Origin: Brumimicrobium sp033722555 | GTDB taxonomy: Bacteria; Bacteroidota; Bacteroidia; Flavobacteriales_D; Crocinitomicaceae | Assembly: GCA_033722555.1 (NCBI GenBank) | Contig: JAWVYS010000051.1 | Coordinates: 1-19,590, forward strand | Length of the DNA: 19,590 nt | Reading direction: 5' to 3' | Part shown: positions 7,323 through 14,925 of the stretch, in pieces | Layout of the letters: every line of letters begins with the position of its first letter | Position numbering within the stretch: the stretch's first letter is position 1 | Notes under the pieces: generated by a model | The model's database searches: none | The model's input: only the letters and a program-made list of their open reading frames with translations | Told to the model about the DNA's origin: nothing | Made by a program: the position numbers and the translations under genes

Positions 7323-7343
7323 ACACCTCCTGAATGGAGGTGT
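7323..7343 (-). terminator. Rho-independent terminator of the HPF-like gene
   Basis: A perfect 8-bp stem (ACACCTCC at 7323-7330 with GGAGGTGT at 7336-7343) has a TGAAT loop. On the minus strand it is followed by a long T-run (complement of the A-run at 7314-7322). It lies 28 bases past the stop of the HPF-like gene and sits back to back with the plus-strand terminator ending at 7312. The TGTTTTAT on its plus-strand side could make it work weakly in that direction too. Confidence 0.82.
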
Positions 7344-7371
7344 CTGTTTTATATATTAATATCAGTTCCGT

Positions 7372-7686
7372 TTAATGATTCTGGAGACGGCCGGTAGTTT
7401 TTGCTAAAGAACTCTTTAGTTTCTCAAGAGCGCCGTTTACTGCCTTTTCTACTGTTTCATCGATGCAGGTCACCGCAATCGGTTTCAAACCGGCAGGTCG
7501 AGCTTCCATAACACACTTTTTATCACGCGGTCCTTCTTTGGCTGCATTTTCATCGGCAAGGTGAACCACTACCCGCATCAGGTGATCCTCATATCTTTTA
7601 AGGGTTTTAGAAACAGTGTCCTTTATATACAGTTCCAGTCGTTCGTGGCCGTCTATGTGTTTGTCGGTATTTAATTGTACTTCCAT
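7372..7686 (-). CDS. HPF/RaiA-family ribosome hibernation factor
   Basis: The 104-residue product matches the short HPF/RaiA (sigma-54 modulation) family. It begins MEVQLNTDKHIDGHERL and has a first helix reaching a KTLKRYEDHLMRVVVHL strand, then DENAAKEGPRDKKCVMEARP with the second strand, and a final helix (VEKAVNGALEKLKSSL). Family members bind the 30S subunit at the mRNA/tRNA channel and silence ribosomes in stationary phase or stress, in the cytoplasm. The length is that of short HPF or YfiA, without the long-form dimerisation domain, so 100S ribosome formation cannot be assumed. It is flanked by its own terminator and a 208-base upstream gap, suggesting single-gene transcription. Confidence 0.88.
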   Translation of the reverse strand: MEVQLNTDKHIDGHERLELYIKDTVSKTLKRYEDHLMRVVVHLADENAAKEGPRDKKCVMEARPAGLKPIAVTCIDETVEKAVNGALEKLKSSLAKTTGRLQNH

Positions 7687-7789
7687 TTCTTTAAATTTTA
7701 AATTATTATTCTAAACTATTCAGCGTAATCTCTCAGTTTGGAAGCTTTGAAATCACAACAACAAAATAATAAAAAGATTTGAATAATTG

Positions 7790-7804
7790 ATTCTTTGAAA
7801 GAAT
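7790..7804. promoter_or_regulatory. 15-bp inverted repeat upstream of the HPF-like gene
   Basis: ATTCTTT-G-AAAGAAT is a perfect inverted repeat with 7-base arms and one central base. It lies 104 bases upstream of the HPF-like start and 91 bases downstream of the helicase stop. It could be a dyad operator. As a terminator hairpin the loop would be too small, so the role is open. The rest of the 7687-7894 gap is AT-rich and shows nothing else clear. Confidence 0.15.
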
Positions 7805-7894
7805 TTTCCTTTTCCAATTAATGTTAATTCCACTTCACATTAAATTGTTGCCACCAATAGGTCTAGAAGGTGATTCGGTAATTCTTTCAGGATT

Positions 7895-9211
7895 CTACTT
7901 TTTTCTTCGCTTACGGGATTTTCTTTTTGCTTTGTCCCGTGGCCTAATATTCTCTTTTTTCGGTTGCTTTTTGGATTTTTCAAATTTCATCCCTTCACCT
8001 ACCGAATGATTCGCCTGTAAAATAGTCGGAGCATCATGAAGATCCGGCTCTTCCTCTTCAGGGATAAGTTTTTTTGATACCTCAATTTCATCGGGAAGGT
8101 TATTAGTTTCTACGCTTATTCCCATGAAATTCTCTATGGCCGAAAAGTCATCTCTTTCAGCTTCGGAAATAAATGAAACTGCGATCCCATCTTGTTCCGC
8201 TCTTCCCGTCCGTCCTATACGATGCATATACTGTTCTGGCTGATCGGGAATATCAAAATTGATGACGTGTGATACATTCTCTATATCAATACCCCTTGAA
8301 ACAATATCCGTTGCTACCAGCCCCCTCAATGCTCCTTCCTTAAATTCCCTCACCATTCTTAACCGGTAATTCTGTGATTTGTTACTGTGAATAACACCAA
8401 AAGTTTCCGGAAATATTTCATCAAGCTGACTTATTAGCCTATCTGCAATCGCTCTTGACTTCACGAAGATGAAGATCTTTTCCATATCCTCCCCTTCCTC
8501 AAGAAGTTTCTTGAGCAAAGAAAGTTTAGTAAAGAAATTAGGAGCCAAATAAGCCGATTGCTTTATTTTGGAGATGGGAGTTCCTGAAGGTGCAGCTATA
8601 ATTCTCTCTGTCTTTTTGAAGAAAGTTGTTATAAGTTCGTCAACATCCGACGTAATGGTAGCTGAAAATAGCAGGTTCTGGCATTTTGGGGGAAGCAGTT
8701 CAAAAATTCTCATGATTTGAGGTCTGAAACCCAGATCAAGCATTTCATCGCATTCGTCAATTATCAGTTTTTTAACTTCCTTAAGTCTTAACAAACCGGT
8801 CATTGCCAAATCGTATAATCTTCCCGGTGTGGCTACAACAATATCACAACCTTCGTGAATGGCCTGTTTTTGAGTATTTATATTCGTTCCTCCGTAGATT
8901 CCAAGTGTTCTAACGGTCATGTATGCGGAAAGCTTCTCTATTTCTGAAACCACCTGTACCACCAGTTCTCTGGTCGGGACCAGAATCAATACACGGGGTG
9001 GACGCTGGTCAGAAAATTTTAAATCACGAAGAACCGGGAGCAAATAGGCTATGGTTTTACCCGTTCCGGTTTGAGCAATGCCCACCACGTCATTACCTGA
9101 AAGAATAGACGGAATCGCCTTTCTTTGAATCCTGGTTGGCTCAGTTATGTTCTGTTCCCTTAATGCATTCAATAATGCCTTGGAAAGTTTAATATCATCG
9201 AAAGTCTTCAT
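7895..9211 (-). CDS. DEAD-box RNA helicase with DECD motif II
   Basis: The 438-residue product has the full superfamily 2 DEAD-box set in order: Q motif (TEPTRIQ, 23-29), motif I AQTGTGKT (46-53), Ia PTREL (79-83), Ib TPGR (128-131), II DECD (152-155), III SAT (183-185), V VATDIVSRGIDI (299-310) and VI HRIGRTGR (330-337). It should be an ATP-dependent cytoplasmic RNA helicase of the RhlE/DeaD type, acting in ribosome assembly or RNA decay. The C-terminus is a short, strongly basic Lys/Arg tail (RKSRKRRKK), typical of non-specific RNA contact. Motif II has Cys where most bacterial members have Ala. The ATG overlaps the stop of the upstream YrdC gene by one base (TGATG), so the two are translationally coupled. 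Confidence 0.93.
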   Translation of the reverse strand: MKTFDDIKLSKALLNALREQNITEPTRIQRKAIPSILSGNDVVGIAQTGTGKTIAYLLPVLRDLKFSDQRPPRVLILVPTRELVVQVVSEIEKLSAYMTVRTLGIYGGTNINTQKQAIHEGCDIVVATPGRLYDLAMTGLLRLKEVKKLIIDECDEMLDLGFRPQIMRIFELLPPKCQNLLFSATITSDVDELITTFFKKTERIIAAPSGTPISKIKQSAYLAPNFFTKLSLLKKLLEEGEDMEKIFIFVKSRAIADRLISQLDEIFPETFGVIHSNKSQNYRLRMVREFKEGALRGLVATDIVSRGIDIENVSHVINFDIPDQPEQYMHRIGRTGRAEQDGIAVSFISEAERDDFSAIENFMGISVETNNLPDEIEVSKKLIPEEEEPDLHDAPTILQANHSVGEGMKFEKSKKQPKKENIRPRDKAKRKSRKRRKK

Positions 9212-9771
9212 CAGCGTCGAATAATTTTTACTGAACTGTCAGTACCTATCTTTATAATTGAAGACGGCACGTTTAATAAACGATGGCCCGGTGGGTTTAA
9301 AACAAAGTCTGTCCTTTCAATGACCACAGGATCGATTTCCTCAAAGGATTTCGGAAAAGGTTTCCCGTGTTTGTTTGCACTGGTTGAAAGCAAAGGTTTA
9401 TTCAATCCGCGGATAATCTGAGAACACAACGGATCTTTAGTTATACGAATACCTAAGCTTCCGTCTTCACCTTTAATCAAATCCGGTAATCCGTCCGGGT
9501 TATCAAAAATAATCGTTAAGGGCTTTTCTGAATTATCTATAAGATCGTAACAGACTTCGGGGAATTCCGGAACATATCTCTCTAGCATCATCACACTGTT
9601 AACCAAAACAATGAATGGTTTATTTTCCGGTCTTTCCTTGATAGAAAAAATACGTTCAACTGCTTTTTCATTCGTTGCATCACAACCCAAAGCCCACAAA
9701 GTATCCGACGGATAAAGAATGGTATTTCCACGCTTAAGCGCATCTGTAATTTCCCGGACATCCTCATTCAT
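9211..9771 (-). CDS. tsaC: Sua5/YrdC-type L-threonylcarbamoyladenylate synthase
   Basis: Starting at the ATG at 9769-9771 the product has 186 residues, the size of a single-domain YrdC/TsaC. An in-frame ATG at 9798 would add nine residues (MFIFSKFAT) ahead of the fold and is less likely. Motifs are LYPSDTLWALGCDA near the N-terminus (the family's YPTDT region), KERPENKPF (the KxR and KP contacts with ATP and phosphate) and LLSTSANKHGKP (the STSAN signature). The enzyme makes threonylcarbamoyl-AMP from threonine, bicarbonate and ATP, the first step of tRNA t6A37 modification, in the cytoplasm. Its stop overlaps the helicase ATG by one base. A candidate -7 box lies just upstream. Confidence 0.9.
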   Translation of the reverse strand: MNEDVREITDALKRGNTILYPSDTLWALGCDATNEKAVERIFSIKERPENKPFIVLVNSVMMLERYVPEFPEVCYDLIDNSEKPLTIIFDNPDGLPDLIKGEDGSLGIRITKDPLCSQIIRGLNKPLLSTSANKHGKPFPKSFEEIDPVVIERTDFVLNPPGHRLLNVPSSIIKIGTDSSVKIIRR

Positions 9772-9776
9772 GGTTG

Positions 9777-9784
9777 CAAATTTA
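9777..9784 (-). promoter_or_regulatory. Candidate Bacteroidota -7 promoter element (TAAATTTG)
   Basis: Read on the minus strand the bases are TAAATTTG, a full match to the Bacteroidota -7 consensus TAnnTTTG. It ends 5 bases before the preferred tsaC ATG, which would place transcription start at or next to the start codon. No TTG is visible at the usual -33 spacing, so this is a weak call. Confidence 0.3.
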
Positions 9785-9839
9785 GAGAAAATAAACAAGG
9801 CGGTGACTGAAGTTCTTATCCTAAAGAAATCAGGATAAC

Positions 9840-11675
9840 TCAGAAAATGATACTAACCCCTCCGTTTACATACCAGTTTGTAAATTTTAGTCCGCGGGAT
9901 TGGGGTAAGATCCCTTCCGATCGCCATTTCGGATTAGTAACATCCCACTGATAACCTCCTTTCGCAAAAATCCCAACAGGACCGATTTTAAGTCTTGACC
10001 CTAACTCAAGCTTAAGGTTGAAATACGGATTTCTGTATTTGGATATTTGTTTATCGTGATCATACGTAAAGTCCGAAGGTTTTAACCCTCTGTCTTCGGT
10101 AATTTTGGCTACTCCGAAATCCATTAGATAATTTGAAAAGAGATCAAAATGCTTGCGATAGATAAAATTATATCCCCCACTCCATGAAATAAACCAGTTC
10201 GTATATTTATATTTTACCGTGTCGAGATCTTTGCTAACCGGTTGGATGAAATACAAAGCCATCTTTCCTTGCCAGCCTTCGGGATCAACGGATTCAAAAC
10301 CGATTCCGTAGAAATAATTTTCTTCAGGTAATAAATCTGTCCCGAGGTCTTCATTGATATTGTTGGTAAACATAGCATAAGCAGCTCCGATCGTGAAGTG
10401 ATTTTGTTCATTGATCTTTCTTTTGGAAATCTTTGGCCTGGTAAATTCTTCGTTTTTTGCTATGATGTCATCTGCGGATGCGAAAGACCAATATGAATTA
10501 ATCAGTGCTATGCCGGTCTTTTTGTCTACTCCTTCAATAGATAACAGATTACTGTTTGTGCGATAAATATATACACCTTGACCAGGAATTAATTCACTCA
10601 GCTTAGCATCAGTGACCGCTTGATTAGCTGTTATTTCAGTGTTCTGAGTATAGAAGATCGGAACCACCAGGATTTTTTCCTTGAGTGTGCTATCTTCTTT
10701 CAACCGTTGAACCATTGAATTCATGCTAAAACTATAACAGTCATCCGCATAGCCTTCAAATTTGACGTGGCATCTTCCGAATTGCCCGGTAATCTTCGCA
10801 GTACTGTCACGATCCAAAATCTCCTTAATATTTTGAGCGATGTGTCTTTCTCGTTCTACATGCATCTGTATGTTGATCCCTTCCCCCTCATACCAGCGTA
10901 CTGTTGCATCGAGTTCTCTAACTATTTTCGAAAAAGAAGGATAATAGGATCCTAAGCGATCCCTAAAGACTGTGCTGTCTCTGTAAAAATCGCTTACAAT
11001 ATTCCTTACAGAAAGTTCAAAAAGTCTGTTTCGGTAACTTTTGAATCCGTAGCGAAGGTCAAAATCCTCCCTTGCCGGCTCTCTTAAATTAACAAAACCG
11101 ATACCGTCTTTACTGAGATCAGCCGAACTTACCACATTGAGATCTTCATAAAACCGGCTGAATTCTTCCTCACATTTTTTATCTTCAATAATCTTGGCCA
11201 TGGCTTTGAGAGAATAAATCGGATACCTCGTATAATCCACACCAACTATTTTAACCTGCTGATTGACGGGCTTATTTTTATTGAATTCCCGGAGACCGTG
11301 TAAAAGATAATGAAGTGAGTTTTTTTGCTTAGCGGGTCTTCCCTGATTCAATAGATCAAAGGATTTTTTGTCGCCGGTGGAAATATACTCATTCGCCAAA
11401 TAAGCGATTCCGGCACCCAGTTCAATGGCTACATAGCGATAACCTTTTTCGTATAAAAAAATAACCGACTTCAGTTTAATCAGCTGATTGGATCCTTCAA
11501 AAGTGTGGTTCTCTCCGAAAAAAACCATTTTTTTACTCTTGAAATAATCGTCTGCAACTTTAAAATCTTCAGAGACTAAAAGCGTATCAAGTGTTAAGCG
11601 AGGTAGACTATTCTGTGCATGAGTAATGAAGACTGATAAATAGAATACGAGGAAAAAAACACGGTAATTAATCAT
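9840..11675 (-). CDS. EreA/Tiki-like hydrolase domain fused to an outer-membrane beta-barrel
   Basis: The 611-residue product has a signal peptide (hydrophobic 6-18, cleavage near A20). Residues about 30-400 resemble the erythromycin-esterase/ChaN/TraB (Tiki) superfamily. They contain FFGENH (GENH at 54-57), an E85 within YVAIELG followed by ANEYISTGD, RERHIAQNI (275-283) and a late GRCH (300-303). Paired GExH-type and GxxH motifs are the family's active-site pattern. Residues about 425-611 are alternating aromatic/Gly beta strands (FTIGAAYAMF, WFISWSGGYNFIY, IFAKGGYQW) ending in a terminal Phe (VNGGVSIIF), typical of an outer-membrane barrel. The substrate is unknown and macrolide esterase activity should not be assumed. 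It starts 3 bases after the AsmA-family stop, implying co-expression with that gene. Confidence 0.65.
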   Translation of the reverse strand: MINYRVFFLVFYLSVFITHAQNSLPRLTLDTLLVSEDFKVADDYFKSKKMVFFGENHTFEGSNQLIKLKSVIFLYEKGYRYVAIELGAGIAYLANEYISTGDKKSFDLLNQGRPAKQKNSLHYLLHGLREFNKNKPVNQQVKIVGVDYTRYPIYSLKAMAKIIEDKKCEEEFSRFYEDLNVVSSADLSKDGIGFVNLREPAREDFDLRYGFKSYRNRLFELSVRNIVSDFYRDSTVFRDRLGSYYPSFSKIVRELDATVRWYEGEGINIQMHVERERHIAQNIKEILDRDSTAKITGQFGRCHVKFEGYADDCYSFSMNSMVQRLKEDSTLKEKILVVPIFYTQNTEITANQAVTDAKLSELIPGQGVYIYRTNSNLLSIEGVDKKTGIALINSYWSFASADDIIAKNEEFTRPKISKRKINEQNHFTIGAAYAMFTNNINEDLGTDLLPEENYFYGIGFESVDPEGWQGKMALYFIQPVSKDLDTVKYKYTNWFISWSGGYNFIYRKHFDLFSNYLMDFGVAKITEDRGLKPSDFTYDHDKQISKYRNPYFNLKLELGSRLKIGPVGIFAKGGYQWDVTNPKWRSEGILPQSRGLKFTNWYVNGGVSIIF

Positions 11676-11678
11676 GGA

Positions 11679-14600
11679 TTATTTATTCTTCTTTTTCCCT
11701 AAAGATACAGAATAATTTTCAGCATCGCCGCGGATTACAAGGTTTACGAACCTGTATTTTTTGTTAGGGTCATATTCTCCAATCTCGTCATCACTTTCTT
11801 TTCGGGAACCAAAAAGCTTATTACTTCCCGCCTTGCTGATCATTTTCCAGGGAACACTGATATAATATTCCATATTCATATTCATATCCTGTTTTCCTGA
11901 AACTTTGAGAAATCCTAAATTGGTGTTAATTATCATTTCCGGAACCGTCAGCTGCCCGTTTTTCATATCTATATGATTCTGAAGCGTATCAAATATTACC
12001 TTGTGCAGCTGTTTATCCTCGAAATATCCTGATAGGGCGAGAAGAGGAGTGTAATTCTCCAGGCTTCCACCCAAAACATTTATATCCATGTGAATTTCGG
12101 AATCATCGATAATGGGAACCAAATCGGCATGCATGTGTACCTTTCCCCACAGTTTTCCGGAGATACGGCCGTGAAGGTTTTCCGAAACAATTTCATCCTG
12201 CCCGAAATTGTCAAATTTGAGCATCAGTTTATCAAGGTCTATGTTCCGCATCGCAATATTGGGCGAGAAATATATTTTACTCCTGTCGGAAGCACTGAAA
12301 TATCCTCCTATATCCATGTGTCCTCCTGCAATATCCATCTGCAGTGTATCTATGTAAAGCATGTGATTCTCCGTTGTCCTCAAATCTGCTTTGATCTCAC
12401 TCAATTTATATTTATGATAATTCATTTTACCTATCTCAACGTGATAACGCATCTTTGGAAATGGAATATCGAAAATACTGAATACGCTGTCATGTTCGAC
12501 TTTTGATTCGGTGCGTTTCTTTTCATTCATTTCATAACTGAAAAGAGCATCAAAATCAAGATAAGGCGAATCAAACCGGAGGTAATTCTCCTTCAAACCT
12601 TTTTTATCTCCGAAATAATAACTGAGATCTGTAACAAACGATGATTTCCCCAGAGTTCCACGGAATTTCTCCAGCGTAAGATGATCATTCTCAATATGCA
12701 CACGGCCCCCGAAATCCTTCAATGCCAGAGGATGCATTTTCATTTTACCTCTTACCTCGGTCAAATAGATATCAGTTGTTTTCAGTTTTTCATTTTCGAA
12801 ATGCAATACAACATCCCCATGAATTTTTAAATCTTTGAACTCCTCATGTCTGTAATCCTCAGGCACATGATTCTCTCCCTGGTATGAAAAAAGATCATGC
12901 AGTTGCAGAAGAGAACTTGTAAGATCATATTCAATTTTTGTATCTCCAGTTAACTTTTCCCTGAACCAAAGAGGATATTTCTCAACCTTACCCGAAAAAT
13001 GAAAATCGCTTTTATCGATCATACCGGTAAAATCAACAATACTTAGATTTGTACTGTCTATTAAAATATCGGCGTGAAAATCATGGAGGGTGTGTGGGTA
13101 GGTGGTAAGATCAGCATAGAAATCCTGAATAAAAAATTCTCCGATCGGCAAATAAGGGGATTCAGTAATCGCCTTTGCCGAGCTATTGAATAAAAGTTTT
13201 AAACGGAGATCTTTAACATCTTCGTTAACGATTTTATCACCTTTTGCACCGGTAAGCTGGTGAATATCGATCTCTTTCGAATGAATATTGAGTGCTGCTT
13301 TGACAGGAATGGAAGTATGATGTAAAATAGCCGGCAAATCACTCACAGAACCATTAATATTGAGGTCAGATTTCCCTACTTTGACCGTGAAGGTATCAAT
13401 TAATGCCTGATGACCGTCCATGTGCATTTTCAGATTGATGTTCTCGAAGCGTTCTTTAAAACCGGGGATGATGAATCCTAATTTCTCAACATTCAGTCGC
13501 GTATAATACGATTCATTCATTTTCTCTATACTTTTCTCCGGATTATCAAGATCTATGATATCATGAAAATTCATTTCCATTTCTACCTTTCCGGTTAGAT
13601 CTCTAAGGTCACTTACATTGAGGAATTTAGCCAGGTAATCGAGTTCGAAATTGGTTTTTAGCTTAAGGTCGATTTCCGGCGCAGCAAAATTAATCACCGA
13701 AAGATCTATTGAAAACTTACCTGTCTCCGGTTTAGCTGAAAAATCAGAAAGTCTCAACCTCATCGTTTCGAGTCCACCGTTGAGTTCATTTTCAAATTTC
13801 CCTTTGAAATTGAGCGACTCAAGGGTTTTATCTGTTTTGGGGTTTTTGAAAAAACCGTTTGCACAACCAAAATCAGCTATAATCTTGGGGATTTTTCCAT
13901 TTGCGGCAGGACCTTGAATTGAAGTTTTAAAATAAACATCCCCTTTATTTTCAAAAGAACTGAAAAGAGGAATAAGATCGTCGGGAGCAAGTGCAATGAG
14001 CAAACCGAAATCAGATTTCCGCCCGTTGACAACTATATCCAGGTCGAGTTCGTTAGCGATATCAATCTGTCCGGAAACGTTGAACTGAGAGTTCATGATT
14101 TCAAGAGTACATGGATCTAATTTAAGAACCTCGTCTTTTTTCTGATAATCCAGAATGGCAGACAGCTTGAAATCCTTATTTTTAATAAAACTCGTGTCCC
14201 CGGCTTGTATAATGCTCATATTCGCATCAAGATTGAAATCGAGAAAAAGGTCTTTTTCTTTGTTTCTGAAACTTATTTCACTTTCCTTGACGAGGCCATC
14301 AACTTTCAGGCTGTCGTAATTGGTTTTATCGATACGAACATTTTTAAGCTTCAGTTTTTTGAGATCAAAATGAAATTCTTCCTCAACATCCTCAATTTCT
14401 TCTGTTGTTTTAAAAGCATTCATTAGGTCAAATTCTCCATTTTCATACTGATGAAGGGAGATGTGGCCATTATCAAGTTCTATCATCTTAATCTCAAAAT
14501 CACCACTGATCATCGTCCAGAGATTAAAGCCTAGATAAACATCTTCCAATTCCACCAGAGGCAAATCCGATTCCTTATTCTCGAAAATCTTGAAATTCTC

Positions 14601-14819
14601 AAGATCTACTGAGATGTAGGGGAATTTTGCAAAAGGTGCTATATGCGATTCTTTCAGAGTGACCTTGCCTTGAAAATCTTCGTTTGCCGTTTGGATGAAA
14701 TGCTGTACAATATCATCTTGTTTGAAATAAAGAATGGTTGTAAGGACTAATATAAGAAACAAGGGGATAATGATAACAAACCCGATTAGTCGCTTCCAAA
14801 ATTTTTTCCTTCTAAGCAT
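11679..14819 (-). CDS. AsmA-family envelope protein
   Basis: The 1046-residue product has a basic N-terminus (MLRRKKFWKRL), one strong membrane segment (about 11-32) and no obvious cleavage site, so it should be anchored in the inner membrane with a large periplasmic body. The body is a long series of short amphipathic beta strands, beginning with an AsmA-like stretch (HIAPFAKFPYISVDLENFKI) and ending with an AsmA C-terminal region. There LTVPEMIINTNLGFLKVSGK and YYISVPWKM resemble the AsmA_2/DUF3971 area. AsmA/TamB/YhdP-type proteins form hydrophobic grooves that carry phospholipids between membranes or affect outer-membrane assembly. The tail is Lys-rich (GKKKNK). It is the first gene of the minus-strand group and lies 3 bases from the hydrolase-barrel gene. 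Confidence 0.85.
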   Translation of the reverse strand: MLRRKKFWKRLIGFVIIIPLFLILVLTTILYFKQDDIVQHFIQTANEDFQGKVTLKESHIAPFAKFPYISVDLENFKIFENKESDLPLVELEDVYLGFNLWTMISGDFEIKMIELDNGHISLHQYENGEFDLMNAFKTTEEIEDVEEEFHFDLKKLKLKNVRIDKTNYDSLKVDGLVKESEISFRNKEKDLFLDFNLDANMSIIQAGDTSFIKNKDFKLSAILDYQKKDEVLKLDPCTLEIMNSQFNVSGQIDIANELDLDIVVNGRKSDFGLLIALAPDDLIPLFSSFENKGDVYFKTSIQGPAANGKIPKIIADFGCANGFFKNPKTDKTLESLNFKGKFENELNGGLETMRLRLSDFSAKPETGKFSIDLSVINFAAPEIDLKLKTNFELDYLAKFLNVSDLRDLTGKVEMEMNFHDIIDLDNPEKSIEKMNESYYTRLNVEKLGFIIPGFKERFENINLKMHMDGHQALIDTFTVKVGKSDLNINGSVSDLPAILHHTSIPVKAALNIHSKEIDIHQLTGAKGDKIVNEDVKDLRLKLLFNSSAKAITESPYLPIGEFFIQDFYADLTTYPHTLHDFHADILIDSTNLSIVDFTGMIDKSDFHFSGKVEKYPLWFREKLTGDTKIEYDLTSSLLQLHDLFSYQGENHVPEDYRHEEFKDLKIHGDVVLHFENEKLKTTDIYLTEVRGKMKMHPLALKDFGGRVHIENDHLTLEKFRGTLGKSSFVTDLSYYFGDKKGLKENYLRFDSPYLDFDALFSYEMNEKKRTESKVEHDSVFSIFDIPFPKMRYHVEIGKMNYHKYKLSEIKADLRTTENHMLYIDTLQMDIAGGHMDIGGYFSASDRSKIYFSPNIAMRNIDLDKLMLKFDNFGQDEIVSENLHGRISGKLWGKVHMHADLVPIIDDSEIHMDINVLGGSLENYTPLLALSGYFEDKQLHKVIFDTLQNHIDMKNGQLTVPEMIINTNLGFLKVSGKQDMNMNMEYYISVPWKMISKAGSNKLFGSRKESDDEIGEYDPNKKYRFVNLVIRGDAENYSVSLGKKKNK

Positions 14820-14875
14820 GGAACGAAATTAAATCTTTTTTATCAATTATAAAGATTCATCAAAGCAAATAAAAA

Positions 14876-14899
14876 AACAGAGATCCGAAGATCTCTGTT
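14876..14899 (-). terminator. Rho-independent terminator of the subtilisin-like protease gene
   Basis: AACAGAGATC (14876-14885) pairs perfectly with GATCTCTGTT (14890-14899) around a CGAA loop. On the minus strand the hairpin is followed by a T-run (complement of the A-run at 14871-14875). It sits 27 bases past the protease stop and separates that gene from the AsmA operon. Confidence 0.88.
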
Positions 14900-14925
14900 C
14901 TGTAATTATTCGATTTAAATGTTAT

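Noticed and set aside
9816..9838. Hairpin (TTATCCT/AGGATAA) just after the hydrolase-barrel stop
   Set aside because: It has only a 7-bp AT-rich stem, a 9-base loop and no T-run on either strand, so it is not convincing as a terminator.
9840..11675. Calling this gene a macrolide-resistance esterase
   Set aside because: The motifs support the broad EreA/ChaN/Tiki superfamily only. The barrel fusion and AsmA neighbour suggest an envelope role, and no resistance context is present.
12090..12506. 138-codon plus-strand frame inside the AsmA-family gene
   Set aside because: It is antisense to a long, well-supported coding region, with no recognisable domain or upstream signals.
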